Shown in pieces: positions 53,316 through 61,953 of a stretch of 64,000 nt of DNA. The stretch comes from Deltaproteobacteria bacterium. Its GTDB lineage: Bacteria; Myxococcota_A; Polyangia; Polyangiales; Houyiibacteriaceae. The stretch covers positions 186,001-250,000 of the forward strand of contig JAEPMI010000009.1 of the NCBI GenBank assembly GCA_017644045.1, given 5' to 3'. The position numbers and the translations under genes are program-made. Under the pieces are notes generated by a model that saw nothing but the letters and a program-made list of their open reading frames with translations, was not told where the DNA came from and made no database searches. Numbering within the stretch: the stretch's first letter is position 1; each line of letters opens with the position of its first letter.

Positions 53316-53648
53316 TCAGCCCTTCCGGATCAGGCCGAAGAGCATCTTGTTGACCCGATCGCTCAGCGCGACGCTCTCCGCGGCTTCCTCGATCGACACG
53401 ACCTGCGTCGAGACCAGCACCCGCAGCGCCGTGAAGACCTCGCGACCGGAGCCGAGCGCCGTCTTGAAGTGATGCGCCTGACGACGCGACCGGCCGTAGC
53501 CGATGCCCTCCGCGATGTTCAACGGCGTCGACCGCACCGCCCGACCGAGTTGGTCCGCGGTTTCGAGGTCGCCAACGCGAGCCTTCGGCATCACATCGCG
53601 ATGAACGAGAGCCACGAGCTCGAGAGACAGTTCGTGAACGAGAAGCAT
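53316..53648 (-). CDS. Four-helix bundle protein (S23/IVS-encoded family)
   Basis: 110 residues from the ATG at 53648, preceded by AAAGGACTC; longer frames only add low-complexity sequence. The core STPLNIAEGIGYGRSRRQAHHFKTALGSGREV is the S23 family signature (S.P.NIAEG..R). The family is known from intervening sequences in 23S rRNA and is related to the Avd accessory protein of diversity-generating retroelements; it binds nucleic acid through a basic surface. Function here unknown. It sits in a cassette bounded by inverted heptamer arrays, with a structured leader upstream and a hairpin after it. Confidence 0.92.
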   Translation of the reverse strand: MLLVHELSLELVALVHRDVMPKARVGDLETADQLGRAVRSTPLNIAEGIGYGRSRRQAHHFKTALGSGREVFTALRVLVSTQVVSIEEAAESVALSDRVNKMLFGLIRKG

Positions 53649-53880
53649 GAGAACGAGTCCTTTCGGCGCGCGAGCGACGACGTGAACGCCACGCCGTCCT
53701 GCGCCCGCCCCCACCGCCCTCGCGCGGAGGGCGGGTCAAGGCCGTAGCCGCCGAAGGCGGTGCGTAGCCGAAGGCGAAGCAGCCTTGACGCGCCCGAGCA
53801 CGAGGGCAGCCTCGGACGAGCAGGACGAGCCACCCCTCCACCCCTTGCCGAAGGCAAGCCGATGCGAAGCGAGGCTACGT
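53649..53880 (-). other. Structured leader of the four-helix-bundle gene
   Basis: No gene seen. On the transcribed strand it can form: CCGCCCTC/GAGGGCGG (53714-53734), CCGCC/GGCGG with loop GAA near 53750, a long-range GTCAAGG/CCTTGAC arm, a perfect CTTGCC-GAA-GGCAAG hairpin (53844-53858) and AGCCTCG/CGAGGCT. Three GCCGAAGGC palindromes recur. This density suggests a folded RNA rather than spacer. Confidence 0.5.
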
Positions 53881-53901
53881 GGCCAACGCGGACGCCGGGA
53901 G

Positions 53902-54175
53902 CCGAACGCCGACTGCCGAACGCCGAGAGCCGAACGCCGAACGCCGAACGCCGAACGCCGAACGCCGAGAACCGAACGCCGAGAACCGAACGCCGAGAAC
54001 CGAACGTTGAGAACCGAACGCCGAACGCCGAACGCCGAGAACCGAACGTTGAGAACCGAACGCCGAACGCCGAACGCCGACGCCGAACGCCGAACGCCGA
54101 ACGCCGAACGCCGAACGCCGAACGCCGACTGCCGAACGCCGAACGCCGAACGCCGAACCCCGAGCCGAAAGCCGA
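53902..54175 (+). repeat. Right heptamer array (CCGANNN units)
   Basis: About 38 units of seven bases, mostly CCGAACG with CCGAGAA, CCGACTG, CCGAGAG and TTGAGAA variants, a few of six bases. The order of variants (CCGAACG alternating with CCGAGAA) recalls larger 14- and 49-base units. Ends grade into CGAAA repeats before the terminator at 54191. Confidence 0.92.
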
Positions 54176-54190
54176 AACGAAACGAAACGA

Positions 54191-54216
54191 AAGAACCCCC
54201 GGTCGCTGCCGCGGCC
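54191..54216 (-). terminator. Intrinsic terminator of the P-domain lipoprotein gene
   Basis: CCCCCGG/CCGGGGG stem around a 12-base loop, then on the minus strand TTCTTTCGTTTCGTTTC. It lies 27 bases after the gene stop codon. Confidence 0.75.
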
Positions 54217-54243
54217 GGGGGCTCGTTCGGAAGCGCGTAGCGT

Positions 54244-56142
54244 TCAGTTCGCGCGCACGTTGAAGAAGCGGAGGACGCCGGTGTCGTAGGTGGCGTTGTC
54301 CGAGACGTGCAGCGTGTAGGTGCCGAGGCCGCCGCTCGGGCCGACGTCGAAGGTCCCCGTGTACTCGAAGCCGTCGGCGCTGCCGCCCTCGCGGTTGGTC
54401 AGCACGTGACGGGTCCCGTCGGGATCGTCGAGCCAGACGATGAGGTCACCGCGCCAGCTGTGGTCGATCTCGACCTGGACCGTGTAGGTCTCGGGCCGCT
54501 GCGGCGAGGTGACGGTGATCCGTTGGCTGATGCCTTCGGCGTCCGCGTCGGGGATGGCGACGTCGAGGGTGCACGCACCCTCGTGGGCATAGGGGGCGAT
54601 GCCTCGACGCTCGCACTCGTTGCCGAAGGTCTGACCGTTGCAAGCGCAGACGGGCACGTACTCGCGCGTGCAGGGACGCGGCGGCTCGAGCACGCACACG
54701 CCGGTCTGGTCGCTGGAGCAGGTCACGCCCGTCGTGCGACCGCGGTCGCAGACCAGGCCCTCGTCGCAGACGGTGCCGGCGCCGCACGCCTCGCCCTCGC
54801 CGACGACCGGCGGGCAGTAGCGCTCGGTGCAGGCCCACGCACCGCCGGAGCAGGTGCAGGTGTTGCAGCCGTCGTCGCGGACCTCGCCCTCGGCGCAGAT
54901 CTCGGTGGTGTGGCACTGGATACCGCAGCCGCCCGCTTCGCAGCGGAGCGTGCCGACGCAGAGGATCACCGGGTAGTCGTTGCCCTCCATCGAGCACTCG
55001 GCGACGTCGCCGCTCGGGCACGATCCGTCCCGCTCGCAAGTGCCGGCGGCACCGCAGTAGAGGTCGGCGTCACAGTCGAGGCTGGAGTCGCACGCGTCGC
55101 CCTCGCCACCGCTCGAGGCCTCGGGCTGGCAGCTCAGGAAACAGGGGAAGCGAATGCAGCGCACGACCTCGGTCGGGCACTGCAGGCCCGGGCCGCAGTC
55201 GTCATCGGCGAGGCAGCCGAGGCCGAAGGTCTCGACGTATTCCATCGCGAAGCCCCACGCGGTGACCGAGTAGTCGGTCACCAGGCGGATGCCGAGGTTG
55301 CCGGTCTCGTACTCGCGCGTGGTGAACGCGCCCTGGTCGCCGTCGAAGCGATCGAGGACGGCGCCGGTGTCCTGGTCGAGGATCTCGACGAAGTCGTAGC
55401 CGCGCTCGGTCTCGAGGCGTGAGAAGCGGATGCGCGCGCGCTCGGCACCACCCGAGAAGGGCGTCAGGTCCCAGACCTGGTCGGTGTCGTTGGCGTAGTC
55501 GTGCTCGCTCGCGATGGTCGGGACCTCGACCTGGGCCCACACGTCGCGACCGTCTTCCACGGGCTCGGGAGCGCCCTCGACGTAGTCGAGCTCGAGGCGC
55601 CAGGTGAGCAGGCGGCCGGTGTCCTGCGCGGCGTGGTCGCTGACGACGAGCTGCCAGTCGCCGACGGCGGTCTCGCCCTCGAAGATCCGGGTCACGTCGA
55701 CGCCGAGGTTCAGGTCGTCCGCGTCGCGACCGGTCCGGTCGTGGAGGACCTCTTCGGTGCCGGCGGGCGAGCGGAGCACCACGCGGAGGTCACCGCGCCA
55801 GGTGTGGTCGATGTTGACCGAGACGTGCGCGTTCGCGACCGTCGACGCGGGGCGGTCGACCGAGATGGTTCGGGTCACGCCGGTCGGGTCGTCGTCCGGG
55901 ATCGCGGCGCCCTCGTTGTCGTACCAGCGGGTGATGTTCTGGCAGGTGCCGTCGCTCGGGCACGGGGTCGTGATGCACACGATCCGGTTGCAGTGCTCCC
56001 ACGACTCGCACCCCGAGTCGTCGATGCAGGCGGCGCCGACGCGGGCCTCCTGCTTCGTGGTCAGGTCGTCGTTCGTGAGTCGCTCGCCGGGCTGCGCGAC
56101 GCAGCCCAGGGCGAGCAGGACCAGAGTCCAATGGGCTCGCAT
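54244..56142 (-). CDS. Secreted lipoprotein with two P-domains and Kazal-like module
   Basis: 632 residues. Signal MRAHWTLVLLALGC. A proprotein-convertase P-domain lies near residues 95-195 (VNIDHTWRGDLRVVLRSPAGTEEVLHDRTG ... GDWQLVVSDHAAQDTGRLLTWRLEL) and a second at the C-terminus (about 545-632). Between them are a CUB-like beta domain (about 200-310), Cys-rich modules, a VWC/pacifastin-like CNTCTC segment and a Kazal-like CTREYVPVCACNGQTFGNEC. No protease domain is present, so it may bind or inhibit host or prey proteases. This is inferred from the Kazal-like match. Confidence 0.85.
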   Translation of the reverse strand: MRAHWTLVLLALGCVAQPGERLTNDDLTTKQEARVGAACIDDSGCESWEHCNRIVCITTPCPSDGTCQNITRWYDNEGAAIPDDDPTGVTRTISVDRPASTVANAHVSVNIDHTWRGDLRVVLRSPAGTEEVLHDRTGRDADDLNLGVDVTRIFEGETAVGDWQLVVSDHAAQDTGRLLTWRLELDYVEGAPEPVEDGRDVWAQVEVPTIASEHDYANDTDQVWDLTPFSGGAERARIRFSRLETERGYDFVEILDQDTGAVLDRFDGDQGAFTTREYETGNLGIRLVTDYSVTAWGFAMEYVETFGLGCLADDDCGPGLQCPTEVVRCIRFPCFLSCQPEASSGGEGDACDSSLDCDADLYCGAAGTCERDGSCPSGDVAECSMEGNDYPVILCVGTLRCEAGGCGIQCHTTEICAEGEVRDDGCNTCTCSGGAWACTERYCPPVVGEGEACGAGTVCDEGLVCDRGRTTGVTCSSDQTGVCVLEPPRPCTREYVPVCACNGQTFGNECERRGIAPYAHEGACTLDVAIPDADAEGISQRITVTSPQRPETYTVQVEIDHSWRGDLIVWLDDPDGTRHVLTNREGGSADGFEYTGTFDVGPSGGLGTYTLHVSDNATYDTGVLRFFNVRAN

Positions 56143-56278
56143 GGGTGGGGAATCTCCAGCGGTTCAGGTAAGAAACGCTGGCAGGTGCGCAGCGTCTCGC
56201 ACCCTGTCCGACATTCCCCGACACCTTGCAAACGGTGCGCGGAGCTAGCTCACGCCAAGCGTGAGCATTCGCTCGGAA

Positions 56279-56563
56279 TCAGCGCCGGCGACGGCGGGAG
56301 GTCCGGACCGTGGTCCGACCGCCTCGACCTCGGTTGCCCCGGGTCGTCCGAACCGTGGTCCGACGCCCACGGTTGCGGCTGGTCCGCACGGTGGCACGTC
56401 CCCGTCCACGGCTGGTCCGTACCGTCGTGCGGCTGCGGCCGCGGCGAGGCCCCGGACCCGTGCGCACGATGCACGCGGTACCGAAGATGGCGAAGAGCGC
56501 GAGCATCATCAGCTGAAAGAAGCCGCGACGTGACGCATCCGGTCGGTTGTCGATGTCGTTCAT
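56279..56563 (-). CDS. Small Tat-type lipoprotein with basic TVRT repeats
   Basis: 94 residues. N-terminus has twin Arg SRRGFFQL (Tat-like), a hydrophobic stretch and the lipobox IFGTAC. The mature part is almost only Arg, Gly, Thr, Ser with five TVRT-type units (RTTVRTSR) and a terminal RRRRR. It should bind a polyanion such as DNA, LPS or another protein outside the cell. The repeat at DNA level is also visible. No family is recognised. Confidence 0.65.
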   Translation of the reverse strand: MNDIDNRPDASRRGFFQLMMLALFAIFGTACIVRTGPGPRRGRSRTTVRTSRGRGRATVRTSRNRGRRTTVRTTRGNRGRGGRTTVRTSRRRRR

Positions 56564-56596
56564 TGGAGCGATCAGAATGCCGGGCCCAGCAACAAA

Positions 56597-57379
56597 TTAC
56601 AACGTCGCCGAAGTGGGAGGGATCGATCGAACCCGGGGTCCGAGGAACTCGGCGATTCGGCCGAAGTACTCCGAGCGGTGACCGATCATGTGCCGGACGT
56701 GGGCGCTCTCCTCCCAGCGTGTGGACTCCACGCCGCGACCCGCCACCCGCAGCCGGTGGGCGAATGCCTCCACGAAGTGCGGGGGCACGAGCCGGTCCGC
56801 CGCGGAGTAGAGCAGGAGGTGGTCCCACTCACCGGTCTCGATCGTGACGGTGGTGCTGCGCTCGGCCCAGGCGATCTGCCGCGGGCTCACGTGGAAGTAG
56901 AAGCGCATGAACGCCCAGATCGCGGGCGTCACGAGCGGATGGGACTCCGCGGGCGGCCGCCCGAGCGCCGCCAGGGCGATCGGCACCATCGCCTGGGTCG
57001 AGTGATGAGCGTAGTAGAGAGGGTCGATGCGCTCCGGGACTCCGGGCGCCGAGTCCATCACCACCGCAGAGATCCGCGAGCGCATCGCCGGGGTCATCGC
57101 CTCGAGCGCAGCGACCCAGGTCCAGAACCCGCCGTTGCTGAACAGGTGGACCACGAGCGAGTCGGGCGCCGCCTCCTCGAGCGCATCGACCACGAGCCGG
57201 CCTTCTCGCTGCCATCCGTCCGGTGTCCCCATCGCCCGCCATACCGTGGCGCTGTGCGGTATGACGGCGCGGACGCCGCGTCGGCGGTAGAAGCGCCCCA
57301 CGCCACGGAGCTGCTTCGGGTGGCTCCCCGCCCAGCCGAGGATCGCGACGTGGGCGCCGCTCAGATCCAGGTCGCTCAC
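56597..57379 (-). CDS. DUF829 (TMEM53-like) alpha/beta hydrolase
   Basis: 260 residues. The start LDLSGAHVAILGWAGSHPKQL, the nucleophile elbow HLFSNGGF (about 78-85), and the late Asp/His region (SAADRLVPP ... ESAHVRHM) match DUF829 hydrolases. Substrate unknown; eukaryotic TMEM53 is related. No signal peptide, so cytoplasmic. Start is far from the divergent neighbour. Confidence 0.88.
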   Translation of the reverse strand: MSDLDLSGAHVAILGWAGSHPKQLRGVGRFYRRRGVRAVIPHSATVWRAMGTPDGWQREGRLVVDALEEAAPDSLVVHLFSNGGFWTWVAALEAMTPAMRSRISAVVMDSAPGVPERIDPLYYAHHSTQAMVPIALAALGRPPAESHPLVTPAIWAFMRFYFHVSPRQIAWAERSTTVTIETGEWDHLLLYSAADRLVPPHFVEAFAHRLRVAGRGVESTRWEESAHVRHMIGHRSEYFGRIAEFLGPRVRSIPPTSATL

Positions 57380-57487
57380 GCGTCAGACCGGGTGGGTGAG
57401 CTTCCGCCCGCCCTCGGGTCGGTACCGAACCGCTCCACACTGACGACCGCTTTCGCGCGTGCTCATGGCCGGACGATAGCAAAAGCG

Positions 57488-59122
57488 CTAGCGCGTGAGT
57501 CGCATCCGGAGCAGCGCCCATTGATCGCGCAACCGGCCCAGGAGCGCGCGATCGGCGTCGCTCGTCTCGGCCGAGTGCCACTCGTCGATGCGGGCGATCG
57601 TCGCATCGATGGCCGAGAGGCCGAGGTCCCCGGCGGAGGCCACGAAGGGATGCGAGCCGATGGGATCTCGCGCCACGGATCGCGTGGCGTCCGCCAGGAC
57701 GAGCGCCGCATGGAGATCGCGCAGTCGACCGCTCTCGGGGTCGAAGCCGAGCTCGTCCACCTGGCACTCACCCGGGTCGGCCTGCGTGAGGTAGCGGGTC
57801 CACTGCCTAGCGAAACACGCGTGCGCATCCGGCTCGGCGGCGAGCCATGAACCGAGCGCGCCTGCGCCCGAGCCTTCGGGCAGGAGCGTGGTGCCGATGC
57901 AGGTCTCCGGGTAGCCATCGTCGATCGGGCGGCCGGAGTCCACGGACCGGAAGCCTCCCTCCGAGTCATACGCCTCGAGCGCGAAGCCGAAGGGGTCGAA
58001 GGTCGCGTGGCACCCCACGCAGGGCGGCTCGAGCAGCGCCTCGTAGCGCTCGCGGCCCGTGGTCCCGTCGGACGGCGGAGGCGGCATGGGCTCGGCCGCA
58101 GGCGGCGATGGAACCGTGCGACAGAGCAAGCGTTCGAGCACGAATGCTCCGCGCAGCGGAATCGAGCGACCGCTCGTGATGCTCCCATGAGCGAGCAAGG
58201 TCGCGCGGGACGGATCCAGCGAGACGCGGGACAGCTCCGGCCCCGGACGGTCGGGGAGGCCGTAGTGCTCGGCCAACGCATCGTCGACGAACGTGTGAGG
58301 CGCCGCGATCCAGTCGGCATAGGTCGCGTCGGGGTTGGAGACGATGCTCTCCAGGTAGGCATCGGTCTCTTCGACCATGCGGTCCACCAGCGCGCCCTCA
58401 CCCAACGTCGGGCCGAGCAACTCGCCATGGAAGCGCTCGAAGCCGCGTCGAGAGCGCGCGTCGCCGAGCAGTCGGTCGACGATACGCTCCGGCGCCTCAC
58501 CCGACGCGAACGCACGAAGCAGCGCGCCATCGGGACCACTCCGCCAGAACGCTGCCGCGAAGCGGCGCGCTCGGTCGCCCGGGGAGAGGGGAGCCCCGAC
58601 CTCTCGGATCACCCACGCGTCGGGCGAGAGAAACCCCTGCAGAAGCACGGACTCGACCTCCGCGCTGGAGCGCGCTCCGAGCGCATCGCCGATCGCGCTC
58701 GTCTCGTCCAGATCGAGCGGGCGCGCGAAGGCCGCGCCGATGAGCGTCGCCACTCGCCCGTCGATGCAATCGGCGTCTCCGCACTCGTCGGCGATCCGCG
58801 CGGCTTCGTCGGTCGCGATCCCCCGGAGCGCGTCGAAGCGTGTTCCCACCATCGCGTCCGTGGGCTCGGGTGAGGTCGCGAAGGGCCCGAGCGGGCGGGC
58901 CAACGTCGGCTCGTCCCAGCGGACGACGCGCGCGATGGCGTCGCCGATCTGGTTGGCGAGCACGTCGGCCGGCCGCATGCGCAACCGATTCTCGACCGGC
59001 GGACCATCGATGCACGGGTCCGGTGCTCCGCAGACCGGCGGCCCCGCGTCCACGCCGGCGTCCGGTGCGACCGTGGTGGACGACGAGCAGCCGACGAGCA
59101 GTAGAGCGGCGAAGAGTCGCAT
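57488..59122 (-). CDS. DUF1592/DUF1588-type lipoprotein with CxxCH
   Basis: 544 residues. Signal MRLFAALLLVGC with lipobox LLVGC. DUF1592 (about 140-300) and DUF1588 (about 310-420; LLAHGSITSGRSIPLRGAFVLERLLC) are followed by CVGCHATFDPFGFALEAYD, a heme-type CxxCH and its usual partner. This planctomycete/myxobacterial family resembles cytochrome-linked surface proteins of unknown reaction, often encoded beside a DUF1552 partner, which is absent here. Confidence 0.9.
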   Translation of the reverse strand: MRLFAALLLVGCSSSTTVAPDAGVDAGPPVCGAPDPCIDGPPVENRLRMRPADVLANQIGDAIARVVRWDEPTLARPLGPFATSPEPTDAMVGTRFDALRGIATDEAARIADECGDADCIDGRVATLIGAAFARPLDLDETSAIGDALGARSSAEVESVLLQGFLSPDAWVIREVGAPLSPGDRARRFAAAFWRSGPDGALLRAFASGEAPERIVDRLLGDARSRRGFERFHGELLGPTLGEGALVDRMVEETDAYLESIVSNPDATYADWIAAPHTFVDDALAEHYGLPDRPGPELSRVSLDPSRATLLAHGSITSGRSIPLRGAFVLERLLCRTVPSPPAAEPMPPPPSDGTTGRERYEALLEPPCVGCHATFDPFGFALEAYDSEGGFRSVDSGRPIDDGYPETCIGTTLLPEGSGAGALGSWLAAEPDAHACFARQWTRYLTQADPGECQVDELGFDPESGRLRDLHAALVLADATRSVARDPIGSHPFVASAGDLGLSAIDATIARIDEWHSAETSDADRALLGRLRDQWALLRMRLTR

Positions 59123-59255
59123 CGCCGCCAGAGTAGATCAGCCGCGAGCCGAGAGCAGCGACGGGTTTCGCGCGGGGGGCGACCACACGTATGCTCGTGC
59201 GCGTGGAGAGTGCGAGACCGAGCGCTCCGAGGTCGGCGAGCACTGCGGCTAGCGC

Positions 59256-59705
59256 TCAGCGACGGTGGTCGTTGACGGCGACCGTCGTGGAGTGGGCCAG
59301 GACCATGTCGCCGCCGTGATGGCGAACGCGATCGAGCGCCCACTCCGCCTCGCTCAGGAGGCGACCCGCCGACTTCGTCCCGGAGGTCGAGGCGACGCCC
59401 GCCGAGAGCCGCAGCCCATGCTCGTGGAGGCGCTCGCGGATCTGGCCCGCCCAGAGCACGGCGTCGAGCTCGTCGCTGGCGCGGAGGACGGCGACGCAGT
59501 CGCCCTGCCGCCAGGTGCGACAGCTGGGCTGATGGTCGAAGAGGAGCACCTCGAAGAGGAGCTCGTCGCAGACCCCGTCGGGTCGGCCGTCGACGGAGAG
59601 CAGGACGATGGAGAGCGGACCTTTCACCGGCGCTCGCTCGACCAATCGAGGTCGAGCCACGGGGTCTACGAGGGTGGGGCGATCGAGGAGTGGGGTGGCG
59701 TGCAT
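59256..59705 (-). CDS. Degenerate GGDEF-like domain protein
   Basis: 149 residues from the ATG at 59705; upstream in-frame codons overlap the facing gene. The fold pattern of diguanylate cyclases is visible (ICxxLSVDG start; GDCVAVLRASDELDAVLWAGQIRERLHEHGLRLSAGVASTSG; SEAEWALDRVRHHGGD). The active motif GGDEF is replaced by QGDC, so it should be catalytically dead. It may sense or bind a nucleotide. Confidence in the family is moderate. Confidence 0.6.
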   Translation of the reverse strand: MHATPLLDRPTLVDPVARPRLVERAPVKGPLSIVLLSVDGRPDGVCDELLFEVLLFDHQPSCRTWRQGDCVAVLRASDELDAVLWAGQIRERLHEHGLRLSAGVASTSGTKSAGRLLSEAEWALDRVRHHGGDMVLAHSTTVAVNDHRR

Positions 59706-59815
59706 GGGGGAGGGACATCGCAAGCGCCGTGCCGGCTCCTCTGCCCCCGAGAATCGCCGGTTTCGCGCGCGAATCGCCCCCGCGATTGCCAATCTGGCGA
59801 AGGCGCCGTGGCCTG

Positions 59816-60694
59816 ATGGGACAGAGCGGCAGCGGCCTGCGGCTCTCGGCGCTGGTCACGATGGCGCTGGTCGCGTTCGCGGCGAACTCGGTCCTCTGCC
59901 GGATGGCCCTCGCCGGTTCGTCGACGATCGACCCGCTGACCTTCACCAGCGTTCGGGTCGGGGGCGGCGCACTGACGCTCGCGGTGCTCGTCGCCTTCCG
60001 CGGCGGCCTTCGCCCGCTCGGTGGGAGCGTCGCGGGGGCAGCGGCGCTGCTCGTCTACGCGGGGCCGTTCTCGTACGCATACGTGGAGCTCGCGACGGGC
60101 ACGGGTGCGCTGGTGCTCTTCGCGGCCGTCCAGCTGACGATGATCGGGGTCGGGCTGCGCGGCGGCGAGCGACCGCGACCCACCGAATGGCTCGGCTTCG
60201 TGCTCGCGTTCGGGGGTCTGGTGGTTCTCGTCTTTCCCGGCATCGAAGCCCCCGACCCGCTCGGGGCGCTGCTCATGGCGATCGCGGGTGTGGGGTGGGG
60301 TGTCTACTCGTTGCTCGGTCGCAAGAGCGGCGGTGACCCCACGCGCACCACCGCCGGCAACTTCATCCGGGGAGCGATCGTCGTCGTGCCGGCTGCGCTG
60401 ATCTCGCACGGCACCGGCCACGCCTCGTGGGACGGCTCCGGACTGTTCCTCGCCGCAGCGTCGGGCGCGCTGGCGTCCGGGCTCGGCTACGCGATCTGGT
60501 ACGCGGCGCTTCGAGACCTCAGCGCCACGCGTGCGGGGTTCGTTCAGCTCACCGTCCCGATCCTCGCCGCCGCCGCCGGCATCGTGATCCTGGACGAAGC
60601 GCTCACTCTTCGCTTCGCGATCGCATCGGTCGTGGTCCTCGGTGGCGTCGCGCTCTCGATCGCGCCGAAGCGAACTGTTCGAGATTCCGGCTGA
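59816..60694 (+). CDS. EamA-family (DMT) transporter
   Basis: 292 residues with ten hydrophobic helices in two EamA halves (ALVAFAANSVLCRMALAG; LLMAIAGVGWGVYSLLGRK; ASGLGYAIWYAALRDLSATRAGFVQLTVPILAAAAGIVILDEALT). Several details, such as RMAL..STIDP at the first half and LGR after helix six, fit the group whose members export amino acids or drugs. The substrate is unknown. It is divergent from the GGDEF-like gene by about 110 bases. Confidence 0.92.
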   Translation: MGQSGSGLRLSALVTMALVAFAANSVLCRMALAGSSTIDPLTFTSVRVGGGALTLAVLVAFRGGLRPLGGSVAGAAALLVYAGPFSYAYVELATGTGALVLFAAVQLTMIGVGLRGGERPRPTEWLGFVLAFGGLVVLVFPGIEAPDPLGALLMAIAGVGWGVYSLLGRKSGGDPTRTTAGNFIRGAIVVVPAALISHGTGHASWDGSGLFLAAASGALASGLGYAIWYAALRDLSATRAGFVQLTVPILAAAAGIVILDEALTLRFAIASVVVLGGVALSIAPKRTVRDSG

Positions 60695-60798
60695 GACCTA
60701 CTCTCGGGGGATGGACCCCCGCGCAGGCGCGCTGCCTCCTCGCGGGTGGCCTGCGCGACGCGCTCGCTGGCGGCACCGACTGAGGGTATGGATGCCTC

Positions 60799-61944
60799 AT
60801 GAAGCGACTCCGGCGGCGCTTGCTCCAGATCCTCGGCGGCCTGGCGACCCTCGTGGTCGCGCTGCTGATCTTCGTGCGGCTGGTCTACGGCGGCGGCGAC
60901 GCCTATCCGGACCGAACGACCGACCCGATCATCGACGGCGACGCGGTGGCCCGAGTCGGAGAGCTCCCCTTCCCGGCTGGCAACGTGACGGCGTCGGCCG
61001 AGGGTCGTGTGTTCGTGAACATCCACCCGTTCACCCAGTCGGACCGCTTCACCGAGGCGTACCTCTTCGAGTGGGCCGACGGCGAGCTCACGCCCTACCC
61101 CGACCAGGCGACGCAGGACGACCTTCGCTACGTGTTCGGGATGACGGTCGACGCGCGCGAGCGCCTCTGGCTGACCTCCCCCGCCACGCTGGATCGCGAG
61201 CGCACGCGGCTCCAGGCCTTCGACCTGGCGACGGGCGAGCGCGTGGAGGACTTCGAGCTCGACGAAGGGGTCGGGCGCTTCGCTCAGGATATCCGGGTGA
61301 CGCCGGACGGCGCGACGATGATTCTCGCGGACACGGGGGCCTTCCAGTTCACGTCGGCGTCGCTGATCGTGCTCGATCTGGGGAGCAAGTCAGCGCGAAC
61401 GATCCTGAAGGGGCACGAATCGACCCAGCCGCAGAACTGGATGATCCGAACCCACGAAGGCGACCACACCGTGGGCTGGGGGCTCGTCACGTTCTCCGTC
61501 GGCGTGGACGGCATCGCTCTCAGCCCGGACGGCGAGACGCTCTACTACGCGCCCATGAGCCACGACACGCTCTACCGGATCCCGATGAGCGCCGTGCGGG
61601 ACGCCTCGCTCTCGGAGGAGGCGCTGGCCGCGGAGATCGAAGCGGTCGCGACGAAGCCACTGAGCGATGGCATCGAAACCACGGAGGACGGTGAGGTCCT
61701 GGTCACGGACATCGAGCACGGCGCAATCGTGGGCATTCGACCGGACGGCACCTCGCGCACGCTGGTGAAGCTCGACTCGGTCAGCTGGACTGACGGAATC
61801 ACGGTCGCGCCCGGTGGCCAGGTCTTCTTCACCGACAGCGCGATCCCCTCGTACCTCGACCCGCTGCTGCGGCCGCCCACGCGCGAGCGGCTCGACTCAC
61901 GCGCGCCGCACACGGCGCTCTACCAGTTCCAGCTCCCGAGGTAG
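60799..61944 (+). CDS. Major-royal-jelly/yellow-like secreted beta-propeller
   Basis: 381 residues with an N-terminal transmembrane/signal segment (about 8-30). Repeated blades follow with the family marks VFVNIHP, YVFGMTVDARERLWL, DIRVTPDGATMILADTG, GVDGIALSPDGETLYYAPMSHDTLYRIP and VSWTDGITVAPGG. Bacterial relatives are annotated L-dopachrome tautomerase-related, but substrate is not known. It starts 104 bases after the transporter gene and a GST gene follows 9 bases after its stop. Confidence 0.88.
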   Translation: MKRLRRRLLQILGGLATLVVALLIFVRLVYGGGDAYPDRTTDPIIDGDAVARVGELPFPAGNVTASAEGRVFVNIHPFTQSDRFTEAYLFEWADGELTPYPDQATQDDLRYVFGMTVDARERLWLTSPATLDRERTRLQAFDLATGERVEDFELDEGVGRFAQDIRVTPDGATMILADTGAFQFTSASLIVLDLGSKSARTILKGHESTQPQNWMIRTHEGDHTVGWGLVTFSVGVDGIALSPDGETLYYAPMSHDTLYRIPMSAVRDASLSEEALAAEIEAVATKPLSDGIETTEDGEVLVTDIEHGAIVGIRPDGTSRTLVKLDSVSWTDGITVAPGGQVFFTDSAIPSYLDPLLRPPTRERLDSRAPHTALYQFQLPR

Positions 61945-61953
61945 GGTTGGCGC

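Larger units (their letters stand above)
53060..54180. mobile_element. Four-helix-bundle cassette bounded by inverted heptamer arrays
   Basis: The unit is about 1.1 kb: left NNNTCGG array, hairpin, gene (minus), a GC-rich leader with several perfect hairpins, and the right CCGANNN array. It lies exactly between the ends of the MBL-fold gene and the P-domain gene's terminator. There is no transposase or reverse transcriptase. The second cassette of this style in the window is GxxExxY at 4.2-4.7 kb. Confidence 0.55.

Noticed and set aside
53902-54175. CRISPR array
   Set aside because: Units are 7 bases with no unique spacers and no cas genes are nearby.
53760-54263. Long open frames through the right heptamer array encoding repeated NAERRTP-type peptides
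   Set aside because: A 7-base repeat without stops gives an open 7-residue repeat in all frames; no ribosome site, and the composition is unlike neighbouring proteins.
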